Shown one piece after another: positions 36,065-46,977 of a DNA stretch of 64,000 nucleotides (the stretch's first letter is position 1; every line of letters begins with the position of its first letter). Both the position numbers and the translations under genes were made by a program. Below the pieces are notes generated by a model that saw only the letters and a program-made list of their open reading frames with translations, did not search any database and was not told where the DNA came from. The DNA is taken from the NCBI GenBank assembly GCA_024409235.1, contig JAKSUA010000007.1, positions 1 to 64,000 on the forward strand, given 5' to 3'. The stretch comes from Bacteroidales bacterium. Lineage in GTDB: Bacteria > Bacteroidota > Bacteroidia > Bacteroidales > UBA1715.

Positions 36065-37072
36065 ATGAGACACGTAAAAATAGGTATAACACAAGGTGAT
36101 GTAAACGGGATTTGCTATGAAGTAATCATGAAAGTCTTGGCGGAACAAAAGATTTACGATGGAAAAACTTTTATCGTTTATGGTTCTCCAAAGGCAGCGG
36201 CATATCACCGGAAATCTCTTGATATTCAGAACTTCAACTTTAACCTTATTACAACAGCAGACGAGGCTGCTCCAAAAAGACCAAATATTATAAATTGTGT
36301 GGAGGAAGACATCCGTGTAGATGCGGGAATGTCAACTGAAATTGCAGGAAAGGCCGCCGTGGAAGCGTTGAAAGTTGCTGTGGAAGATTTGAAAAATGGA
36401 AAAATCGACATTTTAATATCTATGCCGGTAAATAAACAGAATGTAAATTCTGCGGGAATAGAATTTAAAAGTCATACGGATTACATAGCAAAATGTTTTG
36501 GAACAACTCAACATTCGGAATTGTTGGTAAATGACGCAATGAAAGTTTGTTATGTTTCTAATGCTCCAATGATTTCGCAGATTGCAAAAACAATTTCACA
36601 GGATGCAATTTTGGAAAAAATTGTTGCGCTAACAGATTCTCTTCGTTCTGATTTTTGCCTTCAAAAGCCCAAAATTGCTGTTTTGGCATTGAACTCGGTA
36701 ATTGGAGAGGAAGAAAAGAATACAATAACAAAAGCTGTCGAAGCGGCAAACAATAGCGGTTATGTGACTGCGGGACCATATGTAACGGAACAATTTTTTG
36801 CAGATGCAGAATACAGCAAATTCGACGGTGTGATAGGAATGTATAGAGAGCAGGTTGTTGTTCCGTTTAAAGCATTGTCGTACGAGGATTCTTTTGCGTA
36901 CTCAATGGGATTTCCAAAAGTATGTGTGGAGCCTTCAATGTCGGTTGATTATGCGAAAGTTGACAAAAATTGCTCTGATGAGTCAGCCTTGCTGCAGGCA
37001 ATTTTTTCAGCCTGCGATTTGTTGGAAAAACGTGAACAGTATGCAGAACTGTCTAAAAATCGCTTAAAGTAA
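36065..37072 (+). CDS. pdxA: 4-hydroxythreonine-4-phosphate dehydrogenase
   Basis: A 335-residue NAD-dependent dehydrogenase of the DXP-independent branch of pyridoxal phosphate synthesis. It begins with the Bacteroidetes variant GITQGDVNGICYEVI of the GDPAGIGPE motif. SHTDYIAKCF supplies a metal-binding His and FDGVIGMYREQVVVPFKAL the second. The GMYHDQ of other phyla is GMYREQ here, so a metal ligand position may differ. It is the first gene of a four-gene run with ruvA and sprA. Confidence 0.93.
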   Translation: MRHVKIGITQGDVNGICYEVIMKVLAEQKIYDGKTFIVYGSPKAAAYHRKSLDIQNFNFNLITTADEAAPKRPNIINCVEEDIRVDAGMSTEIAGKAAVEALKVAVEDLKNGKIDILISMPVNKQNVNSAGIEFKSHTDYIAKCFGTTQHSELLVNDAMKVCYVSNAPMISQIAKTISQDAILEKIVALTDSLRSDFCLQKPKIAVLALNSVIGEEEKNTITKAVEAANNSGYVTAGPYVTEQFFADAEYSKFDGVIGMYREQVVVPFKALSYEDSFAYSMGFPKVCVEPSMSVDYAKVDKNCSDESALLQAIFSACDLLEKREQYAELSKNRLK

Positions 37073-37079
37073 AAAAGAT

Positions 37080-37661
37080 ATGTTAGAATCAATTTCAGGA
37101 AATGTTCAGAAATTAACGCCTACTTATGCGGTTGTAACTACTGTTGGTATAGGCTTTTATGTGAATATTTCATTAAATACTTGTGAAAAGTTACAGGAAA
37201 ATCAAACTTGTAATTTGTTGCTGCATGAAGTAATCCGCGAGGATGCCCATGAATTGTATGGCTTCTGGGATGAAAAAGAGCGTACAATGTTTCGTTTGCT
37301 GATTTCAATTTCGGGAATTGGTGCCAACACTGCGCGGGTAATTCTGTCAAAGATGAATCCGGAGGAATTGGCTGATGCAATCTTGTCCGGAAATTCTTCG
37401 GCAATACAAAGTATCAAGGGAATTGGTAGCAAAACTGCACAGCGGTTGGTGCTTGAATTAAAGGACAAAGTTAGTTTTGCAGAAGGAGAGAATAAAATAT
37501 TTGTAAGTCAAAGCAATACTTTAAAGATTGAATCGTTATCTGCTTTGGTTATGCTAGGTTATCAGAAAAACTCTGCGGAAAAAGTTATTGATGCAATTAT
37601 GCAGGAATCAGTTCAACATTCGGTTGAGGATATTGTGAAATTAGCATTAAAACGCTTGTAG
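37080..37661 (+). CDS. ruvA: Holliday junction branch migration protein RuvA
   Basis: A 193-residue subunit of the RuvAB branch-migration complex. The OB-fold start MLESISGNVQKLTPTYAVV, two helix-hairpin-helix motifs (ISGIGANTARVIL and IKGIGSKTAQRLVLEL) and a C-terminal RuvB-binding domain (LSALVMLGYQKNSAEKVI) are all present. It lies 7 bases after pdxA and 27 before sprA. ruvA next to sprA is a recurrent Bacteroidetes neighbourhood. Confidence 0.96.
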   Translation: MLESISGNVQKLTPTYAVVTTVGIGFYVNISLNTCEKLQENQTCNLLLHEVIREDAHELYGFWDEKERTMFRLLISISGIGANTARVILSKMNPEELADAILSGNSSAIQSIKGIGSKTAQRLVLELKDKVSFAEGENKIFVSQSNTLKIESLSALVMLGYQKNSAEKVIDAIMQESVQHSVEDIVKLALKRL

Positions 37662-37688
37662 TGAGTTTTTTGTATAATTGATTTTAGT

Positions 37689-40600
37689 TTGAAGTTCGTT
37701 AAACGAATATATATAGTTTTAATCTTTGCGGTGTTTAGCGTTATGCTTGCATCTGCTATGGGCGCATTGCAGTTTACAATGCCTGATGAAGTATTGCAGC
37801 CCGAAGATTCAATAAAACTAAAATCTCCGTTGCCAAAAGAAACTGGAAACTCATTTGAAGATGCGAACAACAGCTCAAATGGAATCCGCTTAAATGATTC
37901 TCCGGACTATGGTTACAAGATAGATTATAATCCAGAAACAGACGATTATGAAGCTACGAAAATGGTCGGCGATAATGCGGTAAGTCCGTCGTTTTCATTG
38001 CCTTCAAAGGATTTTTATAATATGTCGGGAAAACAACGCTCCCGAAACTATTGGCGTACCCGTGCAAGCGAAACCCGTACCGGAGCAGCATCTTCGTATG
38101 AACCTTCGCTTGATTTTCTTGGTGACGACAATATGTTGGGTGATTTGATTGACATTAAGCCGCAAGGAGCTGCAGAACTGAATTTCGGGCTGAAATTTAC
38201 AAACAATCACAACCCTCGTCTTTCGAAAAAACAACAACGTCAGCTGCAGTTTGATTTTGACAACAAAATTCAGATGAGTGTAACAGGTTCAATCGGTGAC
38301 CGTGTTTCTATGACAATAAAATACGATACGGAATCTCAGTTTGAATTTGAACAGGAAGTAAAGCTGCAGTACGAAGGTGATGAGGATGAGATAATAAAAA
38401 ATATTGAGGTGGGAAATGTTTCGTTTCCGCTTTCAAGTGCATTGATATCGGGAAGTCAGAGTTTGTTTGGTGTAAAGACAGATCTTCAGTTTGGTAAGTT
38501 ATATTTAAGTGGAGTTTTTTCCCGTCAGCAGGGCGAAATGTCGTCGATTGCGGTGCAGGGTGGTGCGCAGACAGAAGATTTTGAAATTCAATGTGATGAA
38601 TATGATAAGAACAAACACTTTTTCTTATCGCAGTTTTTCCGTGAACATTATGAAGAGGCATTGAAAAACCTTCCTGAAATTAACAGCGGAATAGAAATCC
38701 GTAAAGTGGAAGTTTGGGTTACGCAGACTTCGAGTGGAAAGGAAAATGCACGTAACATTTTGGCTTTAACCGATTTGGGTGATTCATATAACGGAGGTAT
38801 TGGCGGAAGTAAGGAATATGAGTTGCCGGAGAATGGAAAGTTGTATAAAAAAGTAAAAAATCTTTCTGGTATTAGAAGCATAAATACCGTTTCCACTGTG
38901 TTGAACGGAACTTTGGAACAAGGTCCTGACTACGAAAAAATAGAACAGGCGGTGCTTTTGAAATCATCTGAATATGATGTTAATACAAAATTAGGATACA
39001 TTTCTCTCCGCTCTTCGGTAAGTTCTTCAAAAGTGCTTGCGGTAGCTTATGAATATGAATATCGCGGAAAAGTGTATCAGGTCGGTGAATTTTCAAACGA
39101 CGGTATAGAGCATCCTGATGTTTTGATAGTAAAATTGTTGAAAGGAACACAGTCAAATCCAGAATACAATAACTGGGATTTGATGATGAAAAACGTGTAT
39201 TCTATCGGAAGTTATCAGATAAGCAAAGAGGATTTTGTATTGGATGTTTTGTATCAGGATGATAGAACAGGAACGCCAACTCCATATTTGTCGGAAGGAG
39301 AACTGAAGGGAAAAAGTCTGATTTCTGTATTGAATTTGGATAACCTATCTTCTGATTTACAACCATATTCAGATGGTTTGTTTGACTTTGTTGAAGGTGT
39401 GACTATAAAATCTGCACGAGGATTAATCTATTTTCCTGTTTTGGAACCATTTGGAAAATCGCTGGAAGAAAAAATTAATGACCCGGCATTATCTAAGAAG
39501 GTGGTTTATAACGAATTGTATGATTCAACGCAGAGTGCCGCACGGCAAGTTGCAGAGAAAAATAAGTTTGTATTAAAAGGCTCTTACAAATCAAGTGTTT
39601 CTTCGGAAATATCTTTGAATACAACGCAGGTGAAATCTGTGAAAGTAATGTGCGGTGGTTTAACGTTGGTGGAAGGTTCTGATTATACTGTGGATTATTC
39701 TTCAGGAACAGTTTCCATAATCAATGAAGGTATTTTGGAGTCTGGGTCAACGGTAAACATTACTTACGAAAACGATCCGTTGTTCAGTACTACAACCAAG
39801 ACTTATATGGGAACGAGAGCGGAATATAGATATAATGACAATATTAGCTTTGGCGGAACATTGATTCATTTGTCGGAAGTTCCTTCGGTGCAGAAAGTTG
39901 GTTTTGATGATTATCCAATAAGCAATACAATCTGGGGTGTTGATGCAAAATATTCAACGGAATCCATGTTTTTGACAAAGTTGGTTGATAAGATTCCGCT
40001 TATTAACACAAAAGAAATGTCTTATGTGGAAGCTTCGGCTGAGTTTGCACAGCTTTTACCAGGGCAGTCAAAATACATTTCTGATGCAGTTTCAATCGAC
40101 GATTTTGAAAGTTCCGAAGGTAGAATTTATTTAAAAGAACCAACATCTTGGCGTTTGGCAAGTACTCCGCAAGGACAGAAATCAAAATTTCCGGAGGCTT
40201 CGTTGGTGAATGATTTGGCTTTCAATTATAACAAGGCTTTAATTTCGTGGTATAACATAAATACCTCTTTTTATGAAAGAAGTTCTCCGGTAAGTAAATC
40301 TGTACAGGCTGAGCAATACTCACGAACGGTTTATCAGTCAAATTTATTCCCGAATAGAGATTTGTCAACATACGAGGATGTTCCGATGACGCTTTTGAAT
40401 ATTGCGTACTATCCTTACGAAAGAGGACAAAACAACTATGACACGAAAGGCCGTGCCGGTATATCTTCCGGATTGAACGAAGATGGTTCTTTGAAAAATC
40501 CTAAGTCACGTTGGGGCGGAATCATGCAGTCGCTAACAACAACTGATTTTGAGGAAAACAATGTTGAGTACATCGAGTTCTGGATGATGGATCCATTTTT

Positions 40601-43600
40601 GACAGACGAGGAAGGAAAACATAAAGGTGGTGATTTCTACATTAATATTGGTAGAATTTCAGAAGATGTTCTTCGTGATGGCCGTAAGTCTGCCGAAAAT
40701 GGTATGGTGAACGACAACACCCGTTTGGATGAAACAGTTTGGGGAAAAGTTCCAAATTATTCTATTGTTGAAACAGGTTTCAGCAGTGATATAGACCGCG
40801 AAATTCAGGATGTTGGTCTTGACGGATTGTCGGATTTGGCAGAACAGAGATTTTTTGCCCAGTATTTGAAGGATGTAAAAGAAGTCGTTACTCCTGAGGT
40901 TTATGAAACTATTTATAACGACCCTTCACACGATAACTTCTCTTCATATTTGAATAACCGTGGTGAAGAACACGACATTGTTTGGCGTTATAAATATTAT
41001 AATGGTACAGATGGTAATTCACCTTCAGGAACATCAACTGGTTTGTCGTCGTATAAACCGGATGTGGAAGATTTGAATCAGGACAATACTTTGCAGGAAA
41101 CAGAAGCATATTATCAATATCATATCAGTTTACGACCTGAAGACTTAGTTGTAGGAAAGAACTTTATAGAAGACGAGATAATTGAAGTTGTAAATAATGA
41201 CCATTATCAGTGTCAGGCGAAATGGTATCAGTTCAAAATTCCGATTAATTCGGAAGAAAAAGAACGTATAGGAAACATTGCTGATTTCCGTGATATTTCC
41301 ACAATGCGTATGTTCCTTCGAAATTTTGAGGATTCTATTGTTTTACGTATTGCTGAATTTGCGTTAGTGTACAGCAACTGGCGAATTTTCGAAGAACCGT
41401 TGTTTGAATCTGGAGAGTATGACTTGTTTTCTGATTCAAAAGTGGATTTGTCGAATGTAAATATTGAGGAAAATAGTACAAGAACTCCAGTAAACTACGT
41501 TCTTCCTCCAGGTGTTGACCGTGTGATTGATCCAACGAGTACCATGTTGGAAGAATTGAACGAATCAGCTTTGTCAATGAAAGTTGTTGATTTGGAAGAT
41601 GGTAACTCAAAGGCGATTTACAAGCAGGTAAACAAAGATTTACGTCAGTTTGGAACATTGGAAATGTTTATTCATGCCGAGGCGCTTATTGATGAAGAAA
41701 GTCTTTTACAGGATGATGATTTGTGTGCATTTATTCGTTTAGGCTCGGATTATGTTGACAATTATTATGAATATGAAATCCCATTGAAATTGACACCTCA
41801 TATTACCGAGGATGGCTCTCGTTATAGTAATAAAAGTCATAGCGACAGATTAATTGTTTGGCCTGCAGATAACAAATTGTCGCTGCCTTTGGAAGTCTTG
41901 TCTGATTTGAAGCTGGAAAGAAATAAGATGATTAACGACGGTATTATTCCTGATTTGGAAACATATCATGTTTATACAGTTTCCCATGGTGATAATCGTG
42001 TTAGTATAAAAGGTAATCCGAATACCGGAAATGTTCGTACCATCATGCTTGGTGTTAGGAATAGAAAGAAGAAAGCTTCAAATCCAGAAGATGATGGATT
42101 AAAAAAATCGGGTATTGTTTGGTTCAACGAATTACGCTTGACAGACATGAATGACCAGAGCGGTTGGGCTACGGTAGGTTCGTTACGAACAAGTCTTGCT
42201 GATTTTGCTACAGTTTCCTTGGCGGGAAAAATCAGTAAACCTGGTTTTGGTAGTGTCGATCAAAAAGTTTTTGAACGCAGCACTGAAAACTTGTATCAAT
42301 ATGATGTTGCTTCAAGCGTTTCGTTACAAAAATTCTTCCCGGAATCTTGGAAATTAGTATTGCCATTCTATATCGATTTGTCTGAAACATACATTACGCC
42401 TCAATACGATCCAACAAATCCTGATGTTACGTTAGCTCGCTCTTTGTCTAACTTCACTACACAACAGGAACGAGATTCTTTGTTGAACATCGCTCAGGAA
42501 TATACACAGAATTTCAGTTACAACTTTACGAATGTGAAGATTTCGAGAACTCCAAAGAAACAGCATCCGTTTAATATATCTAATTTCTCGGGTACGTTTG
42601 CGTATAACCGTTATCGTTCGCATGATGTTGACTATGAGGAAAATTATAAACATCAGTATAAAGTAGCCTTTAATTATGGTTACAATATGCGTCCGAAAAA
42701 CTATCAGCCATTTAAGTCTAATAAAATAAGACTTATAAAAGATTTTAATTTCTATTTACTTCCGTCGAGTGTTTCGTTCAAAAGTGAATGGGATAGAACG
42801 TATAAGGAACAACAGCGAAGAAATTTGTCTGCGTATAATTTTGAGTTGCCAAAAACTGCAAGTAAATGGTTCTATTGGTACAGAACTTACAATGTAAATT
42901 ATCCTATTTCAAAGGGAATAAAATTGTCGTATAGCGCGACAAACGATTCCCGTTTGAATGAACCGACAGGTGTTATAGACAAGACTGATGAGGATATATG
43001 GCGTGAATATAAACGTAGTGTATGGAGCAGTGCCAAAACGTTTGGTGAAAATATGGAATTCAATCAAAAGTGGAATTTAACATGGCAGGTTCCATTGAAT
43101 AAAATCTCATTCCTTGATTGGACAACAACAAATTATAAATATGCCGGAACATATAACTGGCAGATGGGAACAGAAACTACAGAAGATGATGAACTTGATT
43201 ATGGAAACAACATAACAAATACAGGAACACATACTATTGATGGAACTTTGAATTTTACGAAATTGTATAGTAAATCAAAATATCTTGCCGGTGTTCAAAA
43301 GAGAATGAAACAGACAAATAACGGTAAGAAAAACACAAATCAGAAGAAGAAGGAAACGGTAAAATTCACTAAGTCAAATGTACGTGTTGATGCAGATAAT
43401 GTCGCTTTCATTAACCATAAGTTGGGAACAACCGATGTGAAAGTAACAGTGATGGATGAAGACGGAAAACTTGTTCCTTCGGAAACCAAAGTTCTTTCTG
43501 CAAAGAAAGTTCAGATTACCTGCAAGGATGATGTAGATAAAGTAAAAGTAACTATTGTTGGTAAGAAAGATGTTGAACAAACTCCAATGACACGTGCAAC

Positions 43601-44978
43601 AGATCAGGTTGTAAACACATTGATGATGTTCAAAACTGCTACAATAAGTTATACTCAGTCAGAAGGAAGTTTTGTGCCGGGTTATAAATATGACTCAAAA
43701 ATATTTGGCTTGAATAAAGCATTCTCAGGTTCTTCAACTCCAGGCTGGGGATATGTGATGGGATTAGTTCCAAATGATTTGGAATCGCATTTGAACACAG
43801 ATGACTGGTTGGTAGATAATGATTATATAAGCGATAAGTTAAAATATTCTTATTCAAACAGATTAAAGATTCAATCTTCTGTTGAACCGTTTAAGAATAT
43901 GAAAATTACATTGTCTTCGGAACGTAGTTATTCACATAACTATTCTAAATATTTGTGGGGCGATAAAGATGAAAATGAGAAAAATCGTTTAACAACAGGT
44001 AACTTCTCGATTTCTTGTAATACTTTGTCTTCGGCATTTAATTCAGACAAAGCTTACGAAAGATTTAAAGAAAACAGACTTACTATAGCTCACCGTTTGG
44101 CACGTAAGAATTTTGGTCTGGAATACGAATCTGATATAGAAAGCGGCTTCCCTGTTTTGTATGATGAAATGTCTCAGGACGTTTTGATTCCGGCATTTTT
44201 CTCTGCTTATACAGGAAAGTCTGTTGATGATGTGAACATCGACACGTACTTTATTCCAATTTTCTCAAGTTTTAAAACATTCTTAAGTTCGTTAAACTGG
44301 AAGTTTACTTATAACGGATTATCTAAATTGCCATTTTTTAAAGAATATTTCAAGTCTGTCAATATCAATCATGCTTATACCTCGACATATAATATGGGTT
44401 CTTATGAAACATTCTCTCAGACAAATATGTTTGATGATGATTTCTATATAGATCCAATTGACGGTTCTTTGTATTATTCTCCTGAATATGACGTTTCTAC
44501 GATAAGTATTTCGGAACGTTTAAATCCTTTGATTGGTTTTGATTCTAAATTCAAAAATAACTTGACGGCCAAGTTTGATATTCGTAGAAATAGAACAGTT
44601 ACGTTATCATTTACAAATACAGAAATTTCGGAAGTTTCTAATTTCGAATATGTTGTAGGAGCGGGTTATGTATTTGAAGATTTTAAAGTGAATGTGAAAA
44701 CTGCTGGTGGAAGTCATCATTTTGAAAATGATTTGACTGTTCGTGTTGATTTTTCTGTACGTGATAATCAGACTATCCGTAGAAATCTAGCAGAGGATAT
44801 TACCCGAAAAATATCGGGAACAAAATCGTATGCATTAAAGTCGTATGCTGAATATATGTTGAGCCAAAGAATTACAATGCGCGTATATTTGGAATACACA
44901 ATGAATCAACCTTTAACGAATGGCTACAGAACGTCAACCACAAGTGGAGGTGTTAATATTAGATTTTCATTAATGTAG
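37689..44978 (+). CDS. sprA: SprA/Sov, outer-membrane translocon of type IX secretion
   Basis: A 2,429-residue outer-membrane protein, the size of known SprA/Sov (about 2,400-2,500). The signal peptide lies in residues 1-25. Characteristic blocks include LDFLGDDNMLGDLIDIKPQG, the LNFGLKFTNNHNPRLSKKQQ segment and YIEFWMMDPFLTDEEGKHKG; the C-terminus alternates hydrophobic/aromatic strands and ends in a strand-like VNIRFSLM. SprA forms the 36-strand pore through which sorting-domain cargo crosses the outer membrane. Translation must begin at TTG 37689, since the next ATG (in LASAMG) would remove the signal peptide. A Lys/Asn-rich insert (about residues 1875-1900, NGKKNTNQKKKETVKF) is unusual. 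Confidence 0.97.
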   Translation: MKFVKRIYIVLIFAVFSVMLASAMGALQFTMPDEVLQPEDSIKLKSPLPKETGNSFEDANNSSNGIRLNDSPDYGYKIDYNPETDDYEATKMVGDNAVSPSFSLPSKDFYNMSGKQRSRNYWRTRASETRTGAASSYEPSLDFLGDDNMLGDLIDIKPQGAAELNFGLKFTNNHNPRLSKKQQRQLQFDFDNKIQMSVTGSIGDRVSMTIKYDTESQFEFEQEVKLQYEGDEDEIIKNIEVGNVSFPLSSALISGSQSLFGVKTDLQFGKLYLSGVFSRQQGEMSSIAVQGGAQTEDFEIQCDEYDKNKHFFLSQFFREHYEEALKNLPEINSGIEIRKVEVWVTQTSSGKENARNILALTDLGDSYNGGIGGSKEYELPENGKLYKKVKNLSGIRSINTVSTVLNGTLEQGPDYEKIEQAVLLKSSEYDVNTKLGYISLRSSVSSSKVLAVAYEYEYRGKVYQVGEFSNDGIEHPDVLIVKLLKGTQSNPEYNNWDLMMKNVYSIGSYQISKEDFVLDVLYQDDRTGTPTPYLSEGELKGKSLISVLNLDNLSSDLQPYSDGLFDFVEGVTIKSARGLIYFPVLEPFGKSLEEKINDPALSKKVVYNELYDSTQSAARQVAEKNKFVLKGSYKSSVSSEISLNTTQVKSVKVMCGGLTLVEGSDYTVDYSSGTVSIINEGILESGSTVNITYENDPLFSTTTKTYMGTRAEYRYNDNISFGGTLIHLSEVPSVQKVGFDDYPISNTIWGVDAKYSTESMFLTKLVDKIPLINTKEMSYVEASAEFAQLLPGQSKYISDAVSIDDFESSEGRIYLKEPTSWRLASTPQGQKSKFPEASLVNDLAFNYNKALISWYNINTSFYERSSPVSKSVQAEQYSRTVYQSNLFPNRDLSTYEDVPMTLLNIAYYPYERGQNNYDTKGRAGISSGLNEDGSLKNPKSRWGGIMQSLTTTDFEENNVEYIEFWMMDPFLTDEEGKHKGGDFYINIGRISEDVLRDGRKSAENGMVNDNTRLDETVWGKVPNYSIVETGFSSDIDREIQDVGLDGLSDLAEQRFFAQYLKDVKEVVTPEVYETIYNDPSHDNFSSYLNNRGEEHDIVWRYKYYNGTDGNSPSGTSTGLSSYKPDVEDLNQDNTLQETEAYYQYHISLRPEDLVVGKNFIEDEIIEVVNNDHYQCQAKWYQFKIPINSEEKERIGNIADFRDISTMRMFLRNFEDSIVLRIAEFALVYSNWRIFEEPLFESGEYDLFSDSKVDLSNVNIEENSTRTPVNYVLPPGVDRVIDPTSTMLEELNESALSMKVVDLEDGNSKAIYKQVNKDLRQFGTLEMFIHAEALIDEESLLQDDDLCAFIRLGSDYVDNYYEYEIPLKLTPHITEDGSRYSNKSHSDRLIVWPADNKLSLPLEVLSDLKLERNKMINDGIIPDLETYHVYTVSHGDNRVSIKGNPNTGNVRTIMLGVRNRKKKASNPEDDGLKKSGIVWFNELRLTDMNDQSGWATVGSLRTSLADFATVSLAGKISKPGFGSVDQKVFERSTENLYQYDVASSVSLQKFFPESWKLVLPFYIDLSETYITPQYDPTNPDVTLARSLSNFTTQQERDSLLNIAQEYTQNFSYNFTNVKISRTPKKQHPFNISNFSGTFAYNRYRSHDVDYEENYKHQYKVAFNYGYNMRPKNYQPFKSNKIRLIKDFNFYLLPSSVSFKSEWDRTYKEQQRRNLSAYNFELPKTASKWFYWYRTYNVNYPISKGIKLSYSATNDSRLNEPTGVIDKTDEDIWREYKRSVWSSAKTFGENMEFNQKWNLTWQVPLNKISFLDWTTTNYKYAGTYNWQMGTETTEDDELDYGNNITNTGTHTIDGTLNFTKLYSKSKYLAGVQKRMKQTNNGKKNTNQKKKETVKFTKSNVRVDADNVAFINHKLGTTDVKVTVMDEDGKLVPSETKVLSAKKVQITCKDDVDKVKVTIVGKKDVEQTPMTRATDQVVNTLMMFKTATISYTQSEGSFVPGYKYDSKIFGLNKAFSGSSTPGWGYVMGLVPNDLESHLNTDDWLVDNDYISDKLKYSYSNRLKIQSSVEPFKNMKITLSSERSYSHNYSKYLWGDKDENEKNRLTTGNFSISCNTLSSAFNSDKAYERFKENRLTIAHRLARKNFGLEYESDIESGFPVLYDEMSQDVLIPAFFSAYTGKSVDDVNIDTYFIPIFSSFKTFLSSLNWKFTYNGLSKLPFFKEYFKSVNINHAYTSTYNMGSYETFSQTNMFDDDFYIDPIDGSLYYSPEYDVSTISISERLNPLIGFDSKFKNNLTAKFDIRRNRTVTLSFTNTEISEVSNFEYVVGAGYVFEDFKVNVKTAGGSHHFENDLTVRVDFSVRDNQTIRRNLAEDITRKISGTKSYALKSYAEYMLSQRITMRVYLEYTMNQPLTNGYRTSTTSGGVNIRFSLM

Positions 44979-44983
44979 TAGAA

Positions 44984-46846
44984 ATGAATAGACTCAAAAT
45001 ACAGATAATCTTGCTTGTTTCAATCTTTCTTTACGCAGGAAATATCTTTGCAACGGAGGTAAAGGACTCGCTGGAAGAAACAAAAAAGGACATTATTCAA
45101 TGGGAGTATAATTTGACTCATACCGAGCGTTACCGTGTTGATATAGATACTTCAATGGATTTCTTTTATCTGTATGAACCAAACGGAAGTATTGCGGATT
45201 ATTTGGTAAATGCTGCTGAATACGGTTCGCCGGCTTTCTCTATTTTATTTCAGCCGAAAACGGATCCATTTTGTATTGGTGCCTATAATTCTTCTGTACA
45301 ACATGCGGAAGAGCTTCCTGATTATACAGCTCAACGTCCGTATTCAAATCTTTTTTACTCTCAGGGATTGAATAGTGAACAGTCGGCACGTTTTTCACAT
45401 ATTCAAAATGTAAACAAATATTTTAATCTTGGGTTTAATCTGAATTTTTACAAAACAATAGGAGAATGGGATAATCAAGGTTTAAAAGGTCAGCATATAA
45501 CACCGTGGATAACTTACTACGGGCCACGTTTTTCTACGACTTTTAAATATGCATATAATCACATTAACCGTCAGGAAAATGGTGGTATTGCAGTGGATTC
45601 ATTATTGAATTATGAGAAGTTGCTCCGAATGAAATTCCCGAATGCGAGTTCAGATTTGCGCTTTCAAACTGCTGAATTTGTTCAAAAATGGAATTTGGGC
45701 AGACGAGCTAAGGAAGATAGTGCTTCATTGGATTTACTTCGTTATAAAAATGCGTTTGGATACAAATTGAATTATTATTCAACGAAACGTTCCTATACTG
45801 ACAAATATCCAGATACTACATTTTATACAAATGTGCTGTACGATTCTTTAGCAACAAACGACAGTTTGTTTGATAAACACGTTGAGGCTATTGTTTTTGT
45901 TGAATTCCAAAGAAAAATAAAGGACATTAATTTTGTGGCAAATTTTGGAATCGGTTCAGAATATTGTGCAACAATTTTCAGGGATTATAATTATTCCATT
46001 CCTGAATATTTCGACAATTCGCAGTTTTACGAAGGTATGTTTGATGTTTCAATGCCTAAAGAATTTTTTATAGAACACAAACATAGATTTTATTTTTCAG
46101 GAGAGAATGCTATAAATTGGGAAAGTTACACTGGTATTAAAAAGACATTTAATTTTTCTAATGAGGAAAATTTAGAGGTAAACGTATCTCATGAATATTC
46201 AAATTCGTATTTAGAGGAATCATGGAATGATTTTGAATCGAATCATTATTCATTCCATACAGAACTTGATGCAGAAAAGAAAAATGAGTTTTATTGTAAT
46301 GTGTCATCTTCCTGGGGTGATTTAGAAGCAGAAACACATTTTTATCTTATGAAGAACTATGTTTTCTTCGACGCAAATGGGGGTGTGAATCAATCGGATG
46401 AGTCGGGAAATGCTTTTACTTTAAAACTGCAGAAAACATCTCGGTTCTGGCATATTTTAATGAAGAATGGTTTGATATATCAAAATATAGCTGTTGGCGT
46501 TCAGGATTATCCAACTTGGGCAACATATAACTCTCTAGCTTTCCAAGGAGCATTTTTGAAAAAACTGATTCATTTTGGTATAGGTGCGGAATTATTGTAT
46601 TATCCTTCTTATAATGCGCCTACTTATGATCCTGTATTGGGAACATTTTTGCCTCAGAGTGAAAATGAATATGGAGGTTTTCCTATTGTAAATGTTTTTG
46701 CTACAATAAAATACAAACCGATTCGCTTATATGTGAAATATACAAGTTTGTATGCTCTGCTAAAAGAACAAAATTATGTGATAGCAGGATATCCTCAGAC
46801 AAATGGAACATTGTCATTTGGATTGTCTTGGTTGTTGTATAATTAA
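44984..46846 (+). CDS. Putative outer-membrane porin (Porin_10-like)
   Basis: A 620-residue protein with a signal peptide (1-23, ends IFATE) and a run of amphipathic beta strands rich in Tyr, Phe, Asn. Patterns such as SNLFYSQGLNSEQSARFSHIQN and FYKTIGEWDNQGLKGQH match the Bacteroidetes putative-porin family. It starts 5 bases after sprA. In this phylum such a gene often accompanies sprA, but a role in secretion has not been shown to my knowledge. Transport substrate unknown. Confidence 0.8.
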   Translation: MNRLKIQIILLVSIFLYAGNIFATEVKDSLEETKKDIIQWEYNLTHTERYRVDIDTSMDFFYLYEPNGSIADYLVNAAEYGSPAFSILFQPKTDPFCIGAYNSSVQHAEELPDYTAQRPYSNLFYSQGLNSEQSARFSHIQNVNKYFNLGFNLNFYKTIGEWDNQGLKGQHITPWITYYGPRFSTTFKYAYNHINRQENGGIAVDSLLNYEKLLRMKFPNASSDLRFQTAEFVQKWNLGRRAKEDSASLDLLRYKNAFGYKLNYYSTKRSYTDKYPDTTFYTNVLYDSLATNDSLFDKHVEAIVFVEFQRKIKDINFVANFGIGSEYCATIFRDYNYSIPEYFDNSQFYEGMFDVSMPKEFFIEHKHRFYFSGENAINWESYTGIKKTFNFSNEENLEVNVSHEYSNSYLEESWNDFESNHYSFHTELDAEKKNEFYCNVSSSWGDLEAETHFYLMKNYVFFDANGGVNQSDESGNAFTLKLQKTSRFWHILMKNGLIYQNIAVGVQDYPTWATYNSLAFQGAFLKKLIHFGIGAELLYYPSYNAPTYDPVLGTFLPQSENEYGGFPIVNVFATIKYKPIRLYVKYTSLYALLKEQNYVIAGYPQTNGTLSFGLSWLLYN

Positions 46847-46882
46847 GATTCAAAACAAAAATTAGCCTGAAATCTTACGGAT

Positions 46883-46916
46883 AAATCCATATACGTATTT
46901 GTACGTATATGGATTT
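46883..46916. terminator. 15-bp perfect palindrome after the porin gene
   Basis: Arms AAATCCATATACGTA and TACGTATATGGATTT pair perfectly with a four-base TTTG loop, 36 bases beyond the porin stop. A short T-rich run (TTTTACGTTT) follows. It is most simply a terminator dividing the sprA and hdr transcripts. Confidence 0.65.
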
Positions 46917-46964
46917 TACGTTTATGCACGGAATTTTTATACAAAAAAATTACCTATCTTAGTA

Positions 46965-46972
46965 CACTCAAA
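46965..46972 (+). promoter_or_regulatory. Weak -7 box before the hdr operon
   Basis: TATCTTAG differs by one base from TAnnTTTG and lies 5 bases before the first possible ATG (11 before the second), which would give an almost leaderless message. Confidence 0.35.
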
Positions 46973-46977
46973 AAAAT

